Source: Clavelina lepadiformis (Eukaryota > Chordata > Ascidiacea > Aplousobranchia > Clavelinidae). Taken from it: a stretch of 64,000 nt of DNA. Under the pieces are notes generated by a model, which saw only the letters and a list, made by a program, of their open reading frames with translations, searched no databases and had not been told where the DNA came from. Both the position numbers and the translations under genes were made by a program. This document shows, piece by piece, positions 13,401-25,991 of the stretch; position 1 is the stretch's first letter, and the number at the start of each line of letters is the position of its first letter. The stretch lies in NCBI RefSeq assembly GCF_947623445.1, contig NC_135240.1, positions 28,334,001 to 28,398,000 of the forward strand, in the 5' to 3' direction.

Positions 13401-16400
13401 GCTCTCCATCTCCAACGGAATCTTTATCTTCCGAGCTCTAAGCTCCTTCATCATGCTGTGAGGAAGATGTAGGATTAATACCTCGGAGGTTTCATGTCAA
13501 TACAAATGATCGGTTGCTTTCCGATGTCGGAATTAGTGAGATGAAACAACTTTCTTGAAAAACATTTCTACGGCATTCAGCAATTGCCGGCCAGCATCAC
13601 GGCACATGTCGGAAGCTCAAATGTGAGCTGAGGTTAACGAGATTACCTGAAGAGCAGGTTGTGGGCGAGTCTGTAGTTCCCGTTGTTCTGCTCCTCCTTG
13701 GAAATGATAATCGCAGTTCGAGCCGCTTCGCTGTAATGCTCAATCGCGATGTACAATTTGAAGAGATATTTCGGATCCTTGACCAAAACATAGAAATCAT
13801 AAACACAGTTGAAATGCAGAAGAAAATAGGAGCTGGTGCGTGAAATATTACCCTTGGCTTTCCATCAGCTTCCCCGAGAAGGAAATCGATGAGTTTCTGC
13901 GTGAGGTTGTTGTCTTTCGCGATTGCGACGGCTTTGATCGCTTCCTCCAACGCCTCCTGTCCATCGTTGAAGGGAGATGATTTGAGGAAATGCTTCAATG
14001 CCTGGAAATATTGTCACAAAAGTGAATTATTTCTCGAGCCTGAGTGAAATTTGACAAAAAATTTGTATTGTCTGTGACATAAAGGGCTTTTCATATCACG
14101 ACTGCTAATAATGATGATGTCATATAACGACAATGAGTGTTGATGGTGATATGCCAAAGACCGACCCTCGCGTATTCTCTGCATTTCGTGAAAAACTTCC
14201 CGGCCATGAAATGGTTCTTGTCGTTCTCAAAATGAACGGCGATGCTCTTAAAATCTTCCATTGTTGCATCATCGCCAACTATCTCAGCATACGTCTGCAA
14301 AACAATCCAAGACTTGAAAAAATCGACACATACAACCACATCACAAGGCAAAATATATCATGAATGTTATCTTCTGAAGGCGTGACTCAGCAACACTATT
14401 GCGCATTATTACATCACAATCCCCACCTCCATCTGTCCGTGTTGTTGTGCCATCTGGAAAGCCTCCTCGTTGCATTTTGACAAAACAAGGAATTGGATCG
14501 CGGAACCAAAGTCTCCAAGTTTGATGAAGAACCTACATAAATTTTCAAAATCAAGCAAACACATGAAAATATTTCGTTCAACCAAAATCACATGCGGGCC
14601 ATCACTGCACGGCTGCATTTCTCAACCCACCTTGCAACCATCTTTGCGCCCTCCGTTGAACCGCTTTCCTTCACGATTTTAACCGCTTTCTCTGGGTCCC
14701 TCAGGTGGTCAAGATATATCCTGATCTCATTGTCGAAATCCTTCGCGTTATGGTAAGCTTCTGCTGCCTCAGGATACTTTCCATCCACTTCCTTGGCTTT
14801 GGCGTATTGGAGATGAATCTTCAGGGAGGTGACCTGAGCAATTTAAGCGCGACCACGTTGAACAAAGTTAATGCAATGTTCAGGTCTGAGTTCCAATGAT
14901 TTGGTGATTAATGATTATACAAATGCAAAATCACATCTTTTAAGCAGGAAGATGCAACTTCTATGTAAACTCACGTAGACCTCAGATATATTTATAAATT
15001 CTCTTCATGCTTTACACCAGTCTTAGCTCATAAACAACGTATTGTGCACAACAGCGACATCATAATGCCACACCTTGGGTAGTAGTTGCCCAACTTTGAC
15101 CCAGTTCTTGCATTTGATGTTAACGGCGGCCGCTTTGTCAAAAAAATCCCCCTTTTCAAAGAGGACGGCTGCCTCTGCATATTGCTTCATGCCCTCCAGT
15201 ATTGCGCCACATTCCTGTTGGAAAAATATCTTCAGTGATGTGGATATAACTTCTAAACCAGTGATTGTTTTAATTATTTGTCAAAAAAAAGTAGAAAGAT
15301 CCATAGACATGCCTAGATAAGTAACAACATAGCGGCATAGAACGTCACCTTCTTGAGAGATCGGCCTGGATGTTGCATTGCGAGGTGCACACCACGTCTG
15401 ATGTCACCCAACCGAAGTGACGTTCTCGCCATCCCAGCCATACATATCTCGTCGTGCGATTTATAATTCGCTTTCCTTGTAACTGCCTTTTCATAATTGC
15501 TCAATGCAGCAGTGTAGTTGCCACTATTTCAAAATTAAACATTACATGCAAATTTCAATGAAAATTTCTGGATCACGTCTGCACATGCTGGGAACATTGT
15601 ATCCATATCCACTGGTGTAACCACTGGTGCATTATTGAAATATTTAGGAAAGCGCAGATACCTTCCACCAAATAGACAAGAGGTTAAAAACAGTAATTTG
15701 TCGATTTGATCGACTCTGGTGTTTTCATATAATTTTGATATTTTGGGCAATGATACCGTAGAAAATTAAAGAAATGACCAAAATGATGAAGTAAACAGCA
15801 GAAGATGGTTGGAATTATCTCAGCATCAGAGACAAAATATTCATCCCAAGAGACGAGGTGACCATTCCAAGAATAACGCAAACAACTACAGTGTAATAAG
15901 GAACAAGCTCAACTACTGACGTGAATTCAAGTTGCTGGCCGTATTCCTTGGCGATGTACGGTATCTGCTTCATATCCAGTCTGTTTGCAAGTTGAAGGGC
16001 CACGTCCCAGTCCATTAGGTCCCGACGTAAGTCCAATGCTGCCACCGGGTGGCTTGATGCTAGCAGCAGATCCTGGGCAAGATCGAATTCGCCGATGTAG
16101 GACGCTAGAGAGCCGGCAAGTAAGTTGCTGTCCTCTACATCTCTGCGTTGTTAAGACGTTCCAGGAAATTAAGAACTACATCTCTAAACTCCATTGATTA
16201 AAACACGAAGCTGTATGAAGAAATTAGTCAACAAAATACTTCACCACGGATGCAAACCTCAATTTCTCAAGAGCCAGCACCATGCCGGCATCGGAGAGGC
16301 AACGATAGACTCGGATCGCGAGATCAACATCGAGGGCGTGGATCGCGGATGCTCCGAGTCGGAACCAAGATTGCTTGTCATCGAGTGTGGAGCAGATCTT

Positions 16401-19400
16401 CCACGCCTCCCTCCACCGGTGCAAGGAGACTGCTTGCTCCAGAGCTTTTCGATTGCTCTGAAAACAATCAACAAGATGTGATTCATGGACAAAGAAATTG
16501 TCAACATGCTCGAGTGCAATGTGTTAAAATTGTCAAAGTAATCAGCAACATCACAATGACTTCTTTTATGCACTCCCACCACAATATAAAAATCTCAATC
16601 GTCTGGTGCTTTACACTGCAAGGTCACCTTTAATTATTTACTTAGCTTTTGACGAGCGTTTCAAGTAAGTGAGAGCCACCAGACTAACTTGATGACCTAA
16701 ACATCAGAATCTCACCACTTGTTGCTCGTTGTTTTCTTCAGAAACTTTCAAGAACGAGTGAGTGTCGAGAAGAAGCGACGTTGTTTTCCCACTCGCCAAC
16801 TGGAGCGTCAGTGAACCATTGTGAAGTAACAATGGCTTCTGTGTGAACGGTAAGTGGGTCTTGCCAACCAAAGAAACATGGGGACCTGATAACATAAGTG
16901 CACAGACACTCTTGTAAATGCCAATGCTGATCAACATTTGTGCTTGTCATGCCTGTCATGCATCTGTGGGGCTTTACCTTTAATGCTTTCCCGGTGAAAT
17001 AAGTAGGTGTAAATATCAACGTCGTCGTGCACGATGAACACCCCCTTGTCGAATGGATTGTTCTCCCACAGCAAGCCCTGCACATTGGAAGGCAGGGAAG
17101 GGATCTCCAAGGTCGAGTCATTCACAGGGTTGTAGATCACACTGCAAAGCAACTCACACTGAGCAATACTCACGGTGGCCTCGATAGTTTCATTGATGTT
17201 ATGTGAAGTTTTCCCTTCTTTTATGGATTATGGTGAACACGGCATAGTTTTGATGCAAGAACTTGTCTCACCCCTCGCCTTTGTCGTCTATCAACGCTAC
17301 ATGGCTCCCACTAGTGTCAGGATAGATACTCTTTATTGTCGTCATGTGGTGAAATATGTTAACTTGAATCCAGTCTTCGATGAAGAAGAAGTGGAGAGAA
17401 CCGGTCTAAAGAGACATCAAATAATTATGTTGCTCTACTACTTCCAAAGATCAATATCAAGGATGGTATAGAGGTAGGATATAGAGGTAACAAGAGAAGT
17501 TACTTGGAGGCAACACAGGGAATTATAACGCTGGAATATTGTAGAATACCCCTGTAAACAAAGATAAACATCATTCGTCACAAACTTTCAAGAACTTACA
17601 TCAGTTGCATAAACGAGGAAGTCGTTTGTGAGAGCAGAGGAGAGAATTTTACCAAATTCCGGTCTCTCCGGGAACAACTTTGTCTCTCTTTCCTCAACAG
17701 CAGTGTGAAGGTCGTGGTTGATCTGGTGCCAGTCAAATTTTGAAAGTGAGGAGATGAATTTGTACAAATTGTCATGAGATTTAAAAACTTACCGCATGAA
17801 GCTGGACTTTCCCCTCGAAAAGTACGGCTGCGTAATCCGCGTTGAGACTCATGTTGTCGATGGTGCCCAGGTATTCGTGGTCCTTTGATTTTGCTGTTTC
17901 TAGAAATTTTTAGATTGTTCTAACAACATTTCCTTGCTATAATAACAAGGTGGGCTTTAAATGGGGAAAGTTGCACAAGTCTTAAATTAAGATTATGATG
18001 CAACAAACCCCCTTCCGTGAGTGGATAGAACCACGCCCTGTTGTTCATGCCAACTGCAACATGGTACGGCCCACAAGCCACGAAAGCTGGCTCCACGTCG
18101 ATCCCGACCACCATGGGGGGATCCCCTTCGACGTTATTGACCACGGTCACTTCAAGGAGGGATGTGAGGTAAGCCATTCTGACAAAACAATGCTCATTGT
18201 GACATGGATCAAATGAGACACTTTTAAAATATGCAAATTATAGTTTGCTCGTACTTTGTTCCAAAAGTGTCGCCTAGCATAGGAAGCTTTGTGAGGTAAC
18301 AATGTAGACCACCACGAGCAGTGGAAACAGCCAATAACTGGCCATCCGTCGTCCACTGGATTTCTTTTAAACCTGGAAAATAATTAATTTCATAGAAACA
18401 AAAACTAATCCACAATCTAATAACTTGAACGATTCCACAGATTGCAGCTTCAGATTTCTATCTCACCTTTTGGCTCATCCTCGATATTGATGATGGCGTT
18501 GATCTCAGAAAGTTCTCGCAAGTCGTGAATTCTGATGCTTGTGTCACCGCACGAGGCAGCATATTTCAGCACGGGTGATATTGCGATGGATGATAGGTAG
18601 TCATGGTGATTACGAACCAGAAACAATTCCTGAGTTTAAAAAAAAATCACCGAACATTAAATTTCATCTCATTCCTGACATATCATCATCCACTAATTGA
18701 GTGAAACATGAGCAGATTGTGTGTTTAAACTATTTTCAAACCGCAAGAAGCTTACATGTCCTATTTCTTTTGAATGTGTTGATATTGCAACAAAGTTGCC
18801 GTGAGAGAAACCGATCATGACATATCCGTCACCATACCACTCGTAAGCTTCGATTTTGCCGTACTGTGACTGGAAGGCAAGCTCAACCTTGTTGTCGGGG
18901 TCATAGAGTTTGTAGAAGAAAAGTGTCTTTTTGCCAACAACAAGGCTTACCTGGGGTTAAGGTCATGATAAGTTTGTCAAAATGATTCATAGTTGGTACG
19001 TCATTTTAATCGAGTTCTGGCAAACAAGTTATCAGAAAAGAAGGGAAGATTAAATTTTAGAAAACTTTGCTCACAGTGTTGTCGACTGTCTCAACTCTAC
19101 TTCCTTCCTTCATGACGGAGAATTTCACCAGACTCGGCTGATCTCGAACTGAAAACTGGTTCAATGTTTTTCCATTCACGTCACTCACCTGAAGACACAA
19201 AAATTGCCGCAATCATCTTCACAATCATTACAATTCAAGTTGCTTGTGTACTTACAGTGACCATGTTGTCCATCCCACCAAGAGCAAGCTTGTTGTCATT
19301 GCTCCAGTTCCCGGTGAATATTTTTTTGTTGTGCTTTCCTAGAATTGGAACTTTTCTTCCAATTTTATGATCATAAAGAATCAGATTCCCTTTTGTGGTT

Positions 19401-20085
19401 CCTTTAAGTACACCGGTACCATTTATTACTTAACCAATATTACATAAAATCACTTTTTAACAACCATATAAATTTTCGTGATGGTAGATAAAATGACTTT
19501 ACCTACGGCAAGATGGAGATCATTTTTAGACCAAGATAAAAATGTCAAAGTGTCCTTGGCCCCACTTTCCACTTTTATCACTTTCTTCTGGTTTGCGTCC
19601 CACATGTGAAGTGAGCTGCTCTTCTCACAGACACTGCAGAGCACGTCACCATCCCTGTCCCACTCCATTGCCGTGTAGTTTCTATACAATTTGCACAAGT
19701 TCATTGACAGCAAAGAACCCGAATGTGAATTATCTAATTTATTTAAGAGGGATTATTGCTCACGGTTTAATGAACTTTTTTTTAAAAGAATTCCTCCGCA
19801 GTTTTTGTGAAACAATTTATCATTTTCATGCCACGTCCCCATTACCACATTCAATAATATTCAAGGGAAAAACATAGTTATTGCAAACAGAACAAATCCT
19901 TCATGAAAATTAGAAGATAATGACCCAGCAAGATGGATTTCCTCTTCAAGTTGTCCATGTCTGTCCCATATCCTCACCACGTGGTCCTGGCCTGTGGTGG
20001 CAAGGTAATTCCCCAGAGTCTGCTGCCAGCGAAAGAGCAACGGGGCATCGGAGCCGTGGATACGTTCCTTGAGAGTGAACATGCG
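7446..20085 (-). CDS. WDR19: WDR19 / IFT144, intraflagellar transport complex A subunit
   Basis: IFT144 is a core IFT-A subunit for retrograde transport and membrane-protein entry in cilia. Twenty-six exons, from 20085-19925 down to 7628-7446, give about 1,345 aa, matching the human length. The first exon begins [20 protein letters not shown] after an acceptor. WD40 blades cover roughly the first half (for example [16 protein letters not shown] and [13 protein letters not shown]), then TPR-like repeats ([43 protein letters not shown]). The C-terminus has paired zinc-binding CxxC motifs ([38 protein letters not shown]). The last exons are 13455-13283, 9063-8913, 8849-8720 and 7628-7446. The 4.2-kb intron 9064-13282 holds an SLC22-type gene on the other strand, and the last intron holds a composite transposon. 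Confidence 0.96.
7678..7980 (-). CDS. Possible 100-aa protein inside the last WDR19 intron
   Basis: An uninterrupted ORF starts at an ATG in good context (AAGATGGCG). Its N-terminus is basic and free of acidic residues ([18 protein letters not shown]), as in a mitochondrial presequence. A hydrophobic stretch follows near the C-terminus ([20 protein letters not shown]). It lies on the same strand as WDR19, in the intron between exons 8720-8849 and 7446-7628. I do not recognise it. It could be an intronless nested gene, a retrocopy or chance. The ATG lies only 22 bp from the end of the neighbouring transposon at 8002. Confidence 0.3.
   Translation of the reverse strand: MAPKRLLYAVLVNRVYCACQNVSKFGKPKNFKHSQRFLLLTPAVRSGQASVQRASQDMTELSEFVGKYKERVWLASTAGVYLLVTTKLYILQFDLALFVL
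8002..8673. mobile_element. Composite pogo/Tc1-like non-autonomous element, copy 1
   Basis: The terminal inverted repeats are CAGTAGAATTCGCCTATAG on the left and its complement on the right. The element is flanked by TA on both sides, as in Tc1/mariner/pogo transposition. The interior carries repeated GTCACTATAGGCGAAGT-like motifs near both ends. A second element with its own TA-flanked ends is nested at about 8109-8285. There is no transposase ORF. A longer relative lies at 43048-43887. This copy sits in the last WDR19 intron and lacks about 150 bp that copy 2 has. Confidence 0.85.
8109..8285. mobile_element. Nested pogo-like MITE inside copy 1
   Basis: The ends are CAGTAGAACTCGCATATAAC and, inverted, TATGCAAGTTCTA followed by TTG, with TA on both sides. 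Its termini resemble those of the outer element (CAGTAGAA) but the interior differs, with CCGTTATATACG-like motifs. The right end is slightly altered in this copy. The same insert sits at the equivalent place in the second composite element. Confidence 0.75.
9805..12440 (+). CDS. SLC22-type organic ion transporter, nested in a WDR19 intron
   Basis: This is a major-facilitator carrier of the SLC22 (OCT/OAT/OCTN) family, expected in the plasma membrane. Eleven exons read in phase: 9805-9984, 10046-10167, 10208-10471, 10545-10699, 10851-11019, 11098-11229, 11342-11452, 11521-11735, 11801-11909, 11980-12110, 12238-12440. They give about 596 aa. Family marks are the long Cys-rich extracellular loop after TM1, the MFS motif GQVSDRFGRK, the SLC22 signatures [16 protein letters not shown] and ELYPTPVRN, and IERWGRRPS. 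The start was chosen at [15 protein letters not shown] because it aligns with the usual SLC22 N-terminus; an in-frame ATG lies upstream at 9709. Substrate class (cation, anion or carnitine) cannot be read from the sequence. The whole gene lies in WDR19 intron 9064-13282 on the opposite strand. Confidence 0.93.
12705..12868. mobile_element. Short hAT-like MITE
   Basis: The ends CAGTGTTTTTTTTAAGG and CCTTAAAAAAACCCTG are near-perfect inverted repeats. Both flanks carry the same 8-bp duplication, CACACCAG (12697-12704 and 12869-12876), the hallmark of hAT transposition. It is 164 bp, with no coding capacity. It lies between the SLC22-type gene and the next WDR19 exon, inside the WDR19 intron. 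Confidence 0.8.
13192..13256. repeat. Short ACGTAA/AACGTTA repeat
   Basis: A unit of about 25 bp (ACGTAACGTAAAAAACGTAA then ACGTT) occurs twice in tandem and is internally palindromic. It lies about 30 bp from the donor site of the WDR19 exon 13283-13455. No function is apparent. Confidence 0.6.
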
Positions 20086-20097
20086 CTGAGGAGACAA
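20083..20097 (-). promoter_or_regulatory. Splice acceptor just before the WDR19 ATG (possible trans-splice site)
   Basis: On the minus strand TTGTCTCCTCAG lies 3 nt upstream of the first WDR19 ATG (20082-20080). No upstream coding exon is visible. The MRPS15 stop is 440 bp upstream on the same strand, and an AATAAA for MRPS15 lies at about 20242-20247. This could be an ordinary 5' UTR intron or a spliced-leader acceptor. Confidence 0.35.
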
Positions 20098-20525
20098 AGA
20101 GTAAACATTTTATTGAAAAACACTCAACAAGGGAACTGAGTTAAACTAAATATCAAGTCACCAATCACCTGCATTTTGACTGTGTAGGTCAATGTACGAG
20201 CAGAAACAACCTATAGACTTGCCAAGTGCAGCACCATATATTTTATTTCCACACCGCCTAAGAAAGCTGAATTCATTTTATAACAAGTTAAATTTTACTG
20301 TTCATAATCACGGGCAGCATGTCAGTAAAACAAAATAAATTGAAAACAATGGCACTAGTAACAATTCGGGAAGAAATTATAAATCCTAAAATTGTCAAAT
20401 ATCCTTCATTTAAAATAATTGCAAATTTAACAAACAGCAAAGTGAAACAAATGCAATCGCTAATATATTCATTCATTCTCCTGAAAGCAAAGAAACAATC
20501 AACATCTCTGCAAGATGTGAAGCAA

Positions 20526-21260
20526 TCATTTCACATCATACATATTCTCTGATTCGTCTTTAAGAGCAAGTTCTCCTTTTTCGAGCTGCTCTTTAAATCC
20601 TTGTATTGCGTCGCTCAATGTGTCCCATCTTGCTTCCTTCTGGGCCTCGAGATTTCTTGAGTGGGCAAACGATCGTATTCTCATGTCGGCCACCTCATCA
20701 GCAAGTGGAGCTTTACCGATTCTGTACTCAGGCTCAAACTGATGTTTGATATCAAAAGTTTCCAAAATTTGAACATACACTTCGTAGTGGTATGTTCGTA
20801 ACTCTTCCAAAAGCTCAGCACGTTTGTTATAGAGATTGTAAAATCGAAACTTAAATCGCTTGAACTTAGTTCGGTTTAAAAAATATCGCTTTTGTGCAAC
20901 TTTAATATCAACTGTAAGCTGCACAATCCGGTCCACAACAGATGCACAGCTACCAGTGGCACGAAGTTGAAGTTTAGATTTTAGAATCTCATTTTTTTTC
21001 CGATACACATCATTAGAATTCCCGTAAGCAATCGTAAATAACTTTTTGACTCGTTCATCTGCGGCATCTAGTTCCGGTATACTTTCGTACTGAACCATCA
21101 GCCGAGATCTGTCAACATCCTTGAAGAAGTTATCAGGTTTGAACCGAGAAAGTTTCGAAGGCTTCGTAATTTTTGATGCCGCTGAACGCTTCCATTCCAA
21201 TGAACCGATTAGAAGCCTTTTGTCAAATCGACGAAGACAGAACAGAGATGATTTCAACAT
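20526..21260 (-). CDS. MRPS15: Mitochondrial ribosomal protein uS15m
   Basis: This is a component of the small subunit of the mitochondrial ribosome. A single-exon ORF encodes 244 aa. The N-terminus is rich in Lys, Arg and Ser without acidic residues (MLKSSLFCLRRFDKRLLIGS), fitting a mitochondrial targeting peptide. Residues about 105-180 carry the S15 core: a long region LTVDIKVAQKRYFLNRTK, then YNKRAELLEELRTYHYEVYV and the family's downstream pattern FDIKHQFEPEYR. The C-terminal tail is charged. The length is close to human MRPS15 (257 aa). Absence of introns is unusual for this neighbourhood. It lies upstream of WDR19 on the same strand. Confidence 0.85.
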   Translation of the reverse strand: MLKSSLFCLRRFDKRLLIGSLEWKRSAASKITKPSKLSRFKPDNFFKDVDRSRLMVQYESIPELDAADERVKKLFTIAYGNSNDVYRKKNEILKSKLQLRATGSCASVVDRIVQLTVDIKVAQKRYFLNRTKFKRFKFRFYNLYNKRAELLEELRTYHYEVYVQILETFDIKHQFEPEYRIGKAPLADEVADMRIRSFAHSRNLEAQKEARWDTLSDAIQGFKEQLEKGELALKDESENMYDVK

Positions 21261-24200
21261 CAGGAAATCTTAAGTCAGATCACTTAACAATATGCACAAG
21301 ATTTAGAAGGCTTTTAGATGTTGATTTTTTTTAAAGGAATGGAGTATTTTCCATGACTAAGTCAAGTGGCGAGTTGTTAAACACAGGTAGATTATGAAAG
21401 GAGATGGAGGATGATAGGAAAAACTGTTGTTTTTTAATTTAGAAAAAATGAACACTGAATCTTCATTTTAAAACAAATAAAATTTCTCATCATAAGTTCA
21501 TAAAAACAGCAAATTATGCACGGAAAAAATGGTTCCAAGCTTTTTGCACGAAGAAATTCCCCATCCAGGCCAAACTTTATAGGTTGGTATTGTCAAGACA
21601 AACTTACTGTGCATTTAAAATCACAGATTTTGACTACTTGACAGAATACTTGACTATTGTAATAGTTGGAAAACTAAATTTTCAAGACTCATTGGAAAAT
21701 TTCTTTTTGATAATTTTTATAAATCGGCGTGGTGAGTAAAATACTCGGTGTGCGGGTGTCACACTTTCCACTACGGCCAGTGCAGTAATAATTAAAAGAT
21801 AAGTAGGTCTAATCTCTTACCTTACCTTACCACCAATCGCAAAAAATTTGAAAAGCTTAATGATTAGGCTAATGAATATAAGGGCACTTTGCTTTAGTAT
21901 AGCGTAGTACCAATCATGCCAGATGCGTACCATCCTATGCTAACGTTCACACTAGTGAAGTCCAGTACGCTACCGCCTACCGGTAGGTACTCTCTTTTAT
22001 AGTCTGGCAGTGCTGCATGCGTGCTAGTACTGTGGAAAATATAGTTTATCAGAACACCAGCCTGCCAGCGAAATGATCTCGCAATAAGAACAGCTCAGTA
22101 AATTGTCTCCTCTAAACCCTGGCAAAAATACAACTCTGAGAAAATGATTGTCAAGAACCCTTGCGCCAAAGTTCTGACCGGCAATCGAACTTGTTCAACT
22201 CTTCCAACCAGGTATTCTACTATTTCTACATAATCTAGCCTGGGCTGGTAAGACACTACCGATGTATGCAACTTAAATCAAGCTGATCAAACCAGCAAGC
22301 ATTACATGAGTCGATAAGTTTTAACTGAGCACATGCAAAAGTTTCCACGAATAGCAGCCTGCTATTAACGACGTCAGGTGGTTGCTGAACTTTGTTAATC
22401 GGGACGTCATATAGTTGCTGTTGCCGATAAGTGACTTGGAGAGGCAAGAATGTATTCAAAGATTGTGTTTGTTCATAAGCAGCTGTTTCCAAATAGCACA
22501 TCCCTGTTATTGTTTACTGGTCAGTAATTGACAGGCTGCTGTTGTTGACGTGCCACCACTGCAAAAGAACAGGTTTGGGCAATACACTGTAACAAATTTT
22601 GACAGTTTAACAAAAAAATGAAATAGTTTGCGACGACTACAGCTTATTACTGTGCAAACATGTTAACTGCATGTTTCACACTTTGGTCGGCCTTAGCCGA
22701 TTACTTGAAAACTAAACTTCATAAATTATTTTTTAATGTTGCTTGCAAGTCTTATAAAACACTACTAGATGTACGTAAAAATTTCGAATCACAGTCAGTG
22801 TTGTCGAATAAGAAATTAAAAAAGCTACGATTTCTCAAAAAGTTTATATTTTGTCCTAATCACAAAATTTAATTAATTTAAGAACATGTATTTAACATAA
22901 TACAACATTCAAACACAAGGTACAACTGGTAAAGCACAAAAATTTTGCCAATTGTGCCTTGAACTTCTTGTTATTATGCCTTGTATCTTGTTATTAGTAA
23001 TTCCTAGCAAGCACTAATGAATGGGAAAAAGTGCTGAAAAATATTTAAGGAGATAATTACTGATAATAACTAGCACGACCACTAAACCCCGCTTGCCGCT
23101 AAAACTGCACCAAGAAGAAGTTACTTCCAAAAAACACTTCATAAACGCACAGCTGCTTACAACCTTTGAGGTGTGAGTTAGCCACATATCTCTAGTTGGC
23201 AATATAGCCAGCGGCAGCCAAAGAATATCTTTTTCACAATATTTAAGTTAAGGTATAAGACCAACGTAGAGTATAGTACCAACGAGTAAAAAATAGGATG
23301 CAAAATAGATGCTGTTACAAACACGGTATATAAAGAACTTAACCATTATGGTATATAGTTAAACCACATTAACGATTACCATGGCATTGCAATTTAATAC
23401 GATTGATATTAAAGAGGATTAATAAGTTATTTTTTCCTAAAGGTAACACAAATTGGTGTCGGTTAACCTTAGCAGCAGATGATGATGATGAGGATGTTTT
23501 GAAAATGCAACACAAAGTTTTGCTCCTATTTGCAAAACTGAATTCACGTGATATGAAAAAAACGTAGACAAGATTTATTCCAAGCTTTAAGCTCCGTGGT
23601 TCAGTCAAATTTCGCAGATAGAGGTAAAAGTTGGTACAAAATATTTGGCCTGTACTTTGACGAAAGTTCTTCCAGGAAAATCAAGTCTAGGGAAAGGAAA
23701 AAAACATGTCCACTAGGCAATACCTTTTAAATTTGCAAATAAAACATGAACGAGCTTAACACGTTGTGGTTCCAATTTTGTCTTTGTTGTTATGTCAACG
23801 AACATATATAAAATTATTTTCAAACATTCACTCATTACGTCTTGACTATCCCGAAAATGTTTTTATGTATAAGATATCTATGGCTAAAACTTATGAATGA
23901 CCGATCAACCATAAATTAACAATTAATAACAAACGGTCAGTTAAGTGTTTACTATAATTTAAACGATATATTTCTAATAAAAGATGGAAGCATTAAAATA
24001 TATAATTTGATTAATGTATTGCATTTTAGAAAACGATACATGAAGAAGTTAAAATTTTTGAAAATTTAATAATAGCTAATGATAATTTTTTAGCTTGAAT
24101 TTTACTGCATCGAACCTTTTGAAGTATCTACAAATCCAAGATTATATCTAACTGCAATTTATCAAAATGTTTAAACGTAAAACTGTTTTGTTTGATTCGC

Positions 24201-24851
24201 AAATGAAGCTGCAAAAAATATTCAACCGTATTTAAAAACTTTTTACTGATCTAATAAATTTATTGCTATGACGTCATGAATGGTTGTAGAAATTTTTCGC
24301 CATGGTGTCGAGATGATTAAGTTTTCTTTTGCTGTTAGCGTCCAGGGAAGGTGGGTAGAAAGAATAATTAAGTACTTTATCGTGTTTAATCATGAGCGTA
24401 AGGACTCATGTTGACGATACTTAGTTTGTTTAAGCCTGTAGCAATTTTAATATGACTAGTACATCGCTTCAATTCAAGAAAAAGCATTCTGGTGGTTGTT
24501 AAATTGCCTTTGTACTTTGTTGGCCAGTACTGGCCTAATGTAAGCAAAAATCTTCCTCATAACAAATAACTTCACATGAAGTAGTCTTTGTCTATTTGCT
24601 CGTTAACATTCGCAAGTTACCAGCAATGGCCCACTGATATCTGTGGGTGTCATTTCTAGAATACTTGCAACAGCAAATCCATTCTTGTTTGAGTCTGCTA
24701 TTGAAATGGTTTATAGCAGGTTTAGGGGTTTGGAACATTCTGACACAACTCATCAAATGTAAATTGTTATATTTTGTTGCACAGTGAGTCAACTAGTTTG
24801 GAGCCAACGATCGTAAATAATCGTTGTTAACAACTTCATATTTTCTCACAG
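21261..24851. other. Long gene-free stretch
   Basis: About 3.6 kb, AT-rich, between the divergent MRPS15 and RPL31 genes. ORFs here are short and lack splice context or family resemblance. It should contain both promoters and any 5' UTR exon of RPL31. I see no tandem repeat or transposon ends that I can support. Confidence 0.5.
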
Positions 24852-25991
24852 ATGGTGTCGAAAAAGGACAAGAAAGGAAGGTCCGGCATGAAAGCGATGA
24901 AGGATGTGGTGACCAGGGAGTACACCATCCACCTCCATAAAAGAGTCCACGGAATGTAATGCTTTAGTTTCATTACTTGTCTGTGATAATTTGACTTTGA
25001 CAACGTTAATCATTTGTTTCATGGTATTGTACATTATTTTACCTGAGACAGTTTATAATCGGACCTATATAATCCTACTGGAAAGTTTGATTGCACCAGA
25101 TTTCTTCGATGCAGAAAGTTAGCTTATATGCCAATATACTGACGCAGAATATATTATTCTGCATATACTATAAGATACGCAGGGTACAAATTTAACCTTA
25201 ACATGAAATACAAACTTTCCAGTAGAGTATTTGGATTTAAGTAGCAGGTTACCAGCAACAACCTACTTATGTGTAGAGCTGTTTCTAGAAAGCTTGCTAG
25301 ATCAACCCAGTTAGCTTTGAGGCTGTTATTATTTCTTTGTTGATAACAGCTCAAGAACTTTCTGACATTTTCACACAGACTGGCTGAAGCTGCGTTCAAG
25401 TTTTTCATCGTAATTTACTGAACTTCCTTCGTTTCAGGGGATTCAAGAAGCGTGCACCTCGCGCTGTTAAAGAGATCCGAAAGTTTGCTCTTAAAATGAT
25501 GGGAACAAAAGACGTGAGAATCGACACTCGACTCAACAAAGCCGTGTGGTCCCAAGGCGTCAGGTATTATGCAATGCATGGGCACGAATAATATAGTGTG
25601 GAAACACAGAATTTGATATTCTATTGTTGTAAATATGATGATGATCCAAGTGGTTGTGCTAGTTTTTAACATTGATAAATAATTGTTTATCTTGTATGTT
25701 TTAAACTTTCTAAAGCAACTTTTATTTCCTTTTTTGGTGTTTTGTGTATTACCATTTGATGCTCTGTATGCTGTCACTACTTCAACACCCACCACGATGT
25801 CATGACAAGATAAATGGATAATTGCTTCATTTATTCTTTTTAGAAACGTTCCTTATCGGATTCGAGTTCGATTGGCACGTAAGAGAAACGAAGACGAAGA
25901 TTCTGTTAACAAACTTTACACTCTTGTCACCCATGTGCCAGTCACATCTTTCAAAGGACTCAACACTGTAAATGTTGACGCTGATGAATAA
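24852..25991 (+). CDS. RPL31: Cytosolic ribosomal protein eL31
   Basis: This is a 60S subunit protein located near the polypeptide exit tunnel. Three exons: 24852-24955, 25438-25563 and 25844-25991. The product is 125 aa and matches the eL31 pattern along its length: [75 protein letters not shown]. The ATG directly follows an acceptor (TTCTCACAG), so the 5' UTR is either spliced or supplied by a trans-spliced leader. The N-terminus ([18 protein letters not shown]) is the usual variable basic tail. Confidence 0.97.

Noticed and set aside
25564-25843. Box C/D snoRNA in the second RPL31 intron
   Set aside because: ATGATGATGA is present near 25636, but no CTGA box or closing stem was found in the intron.
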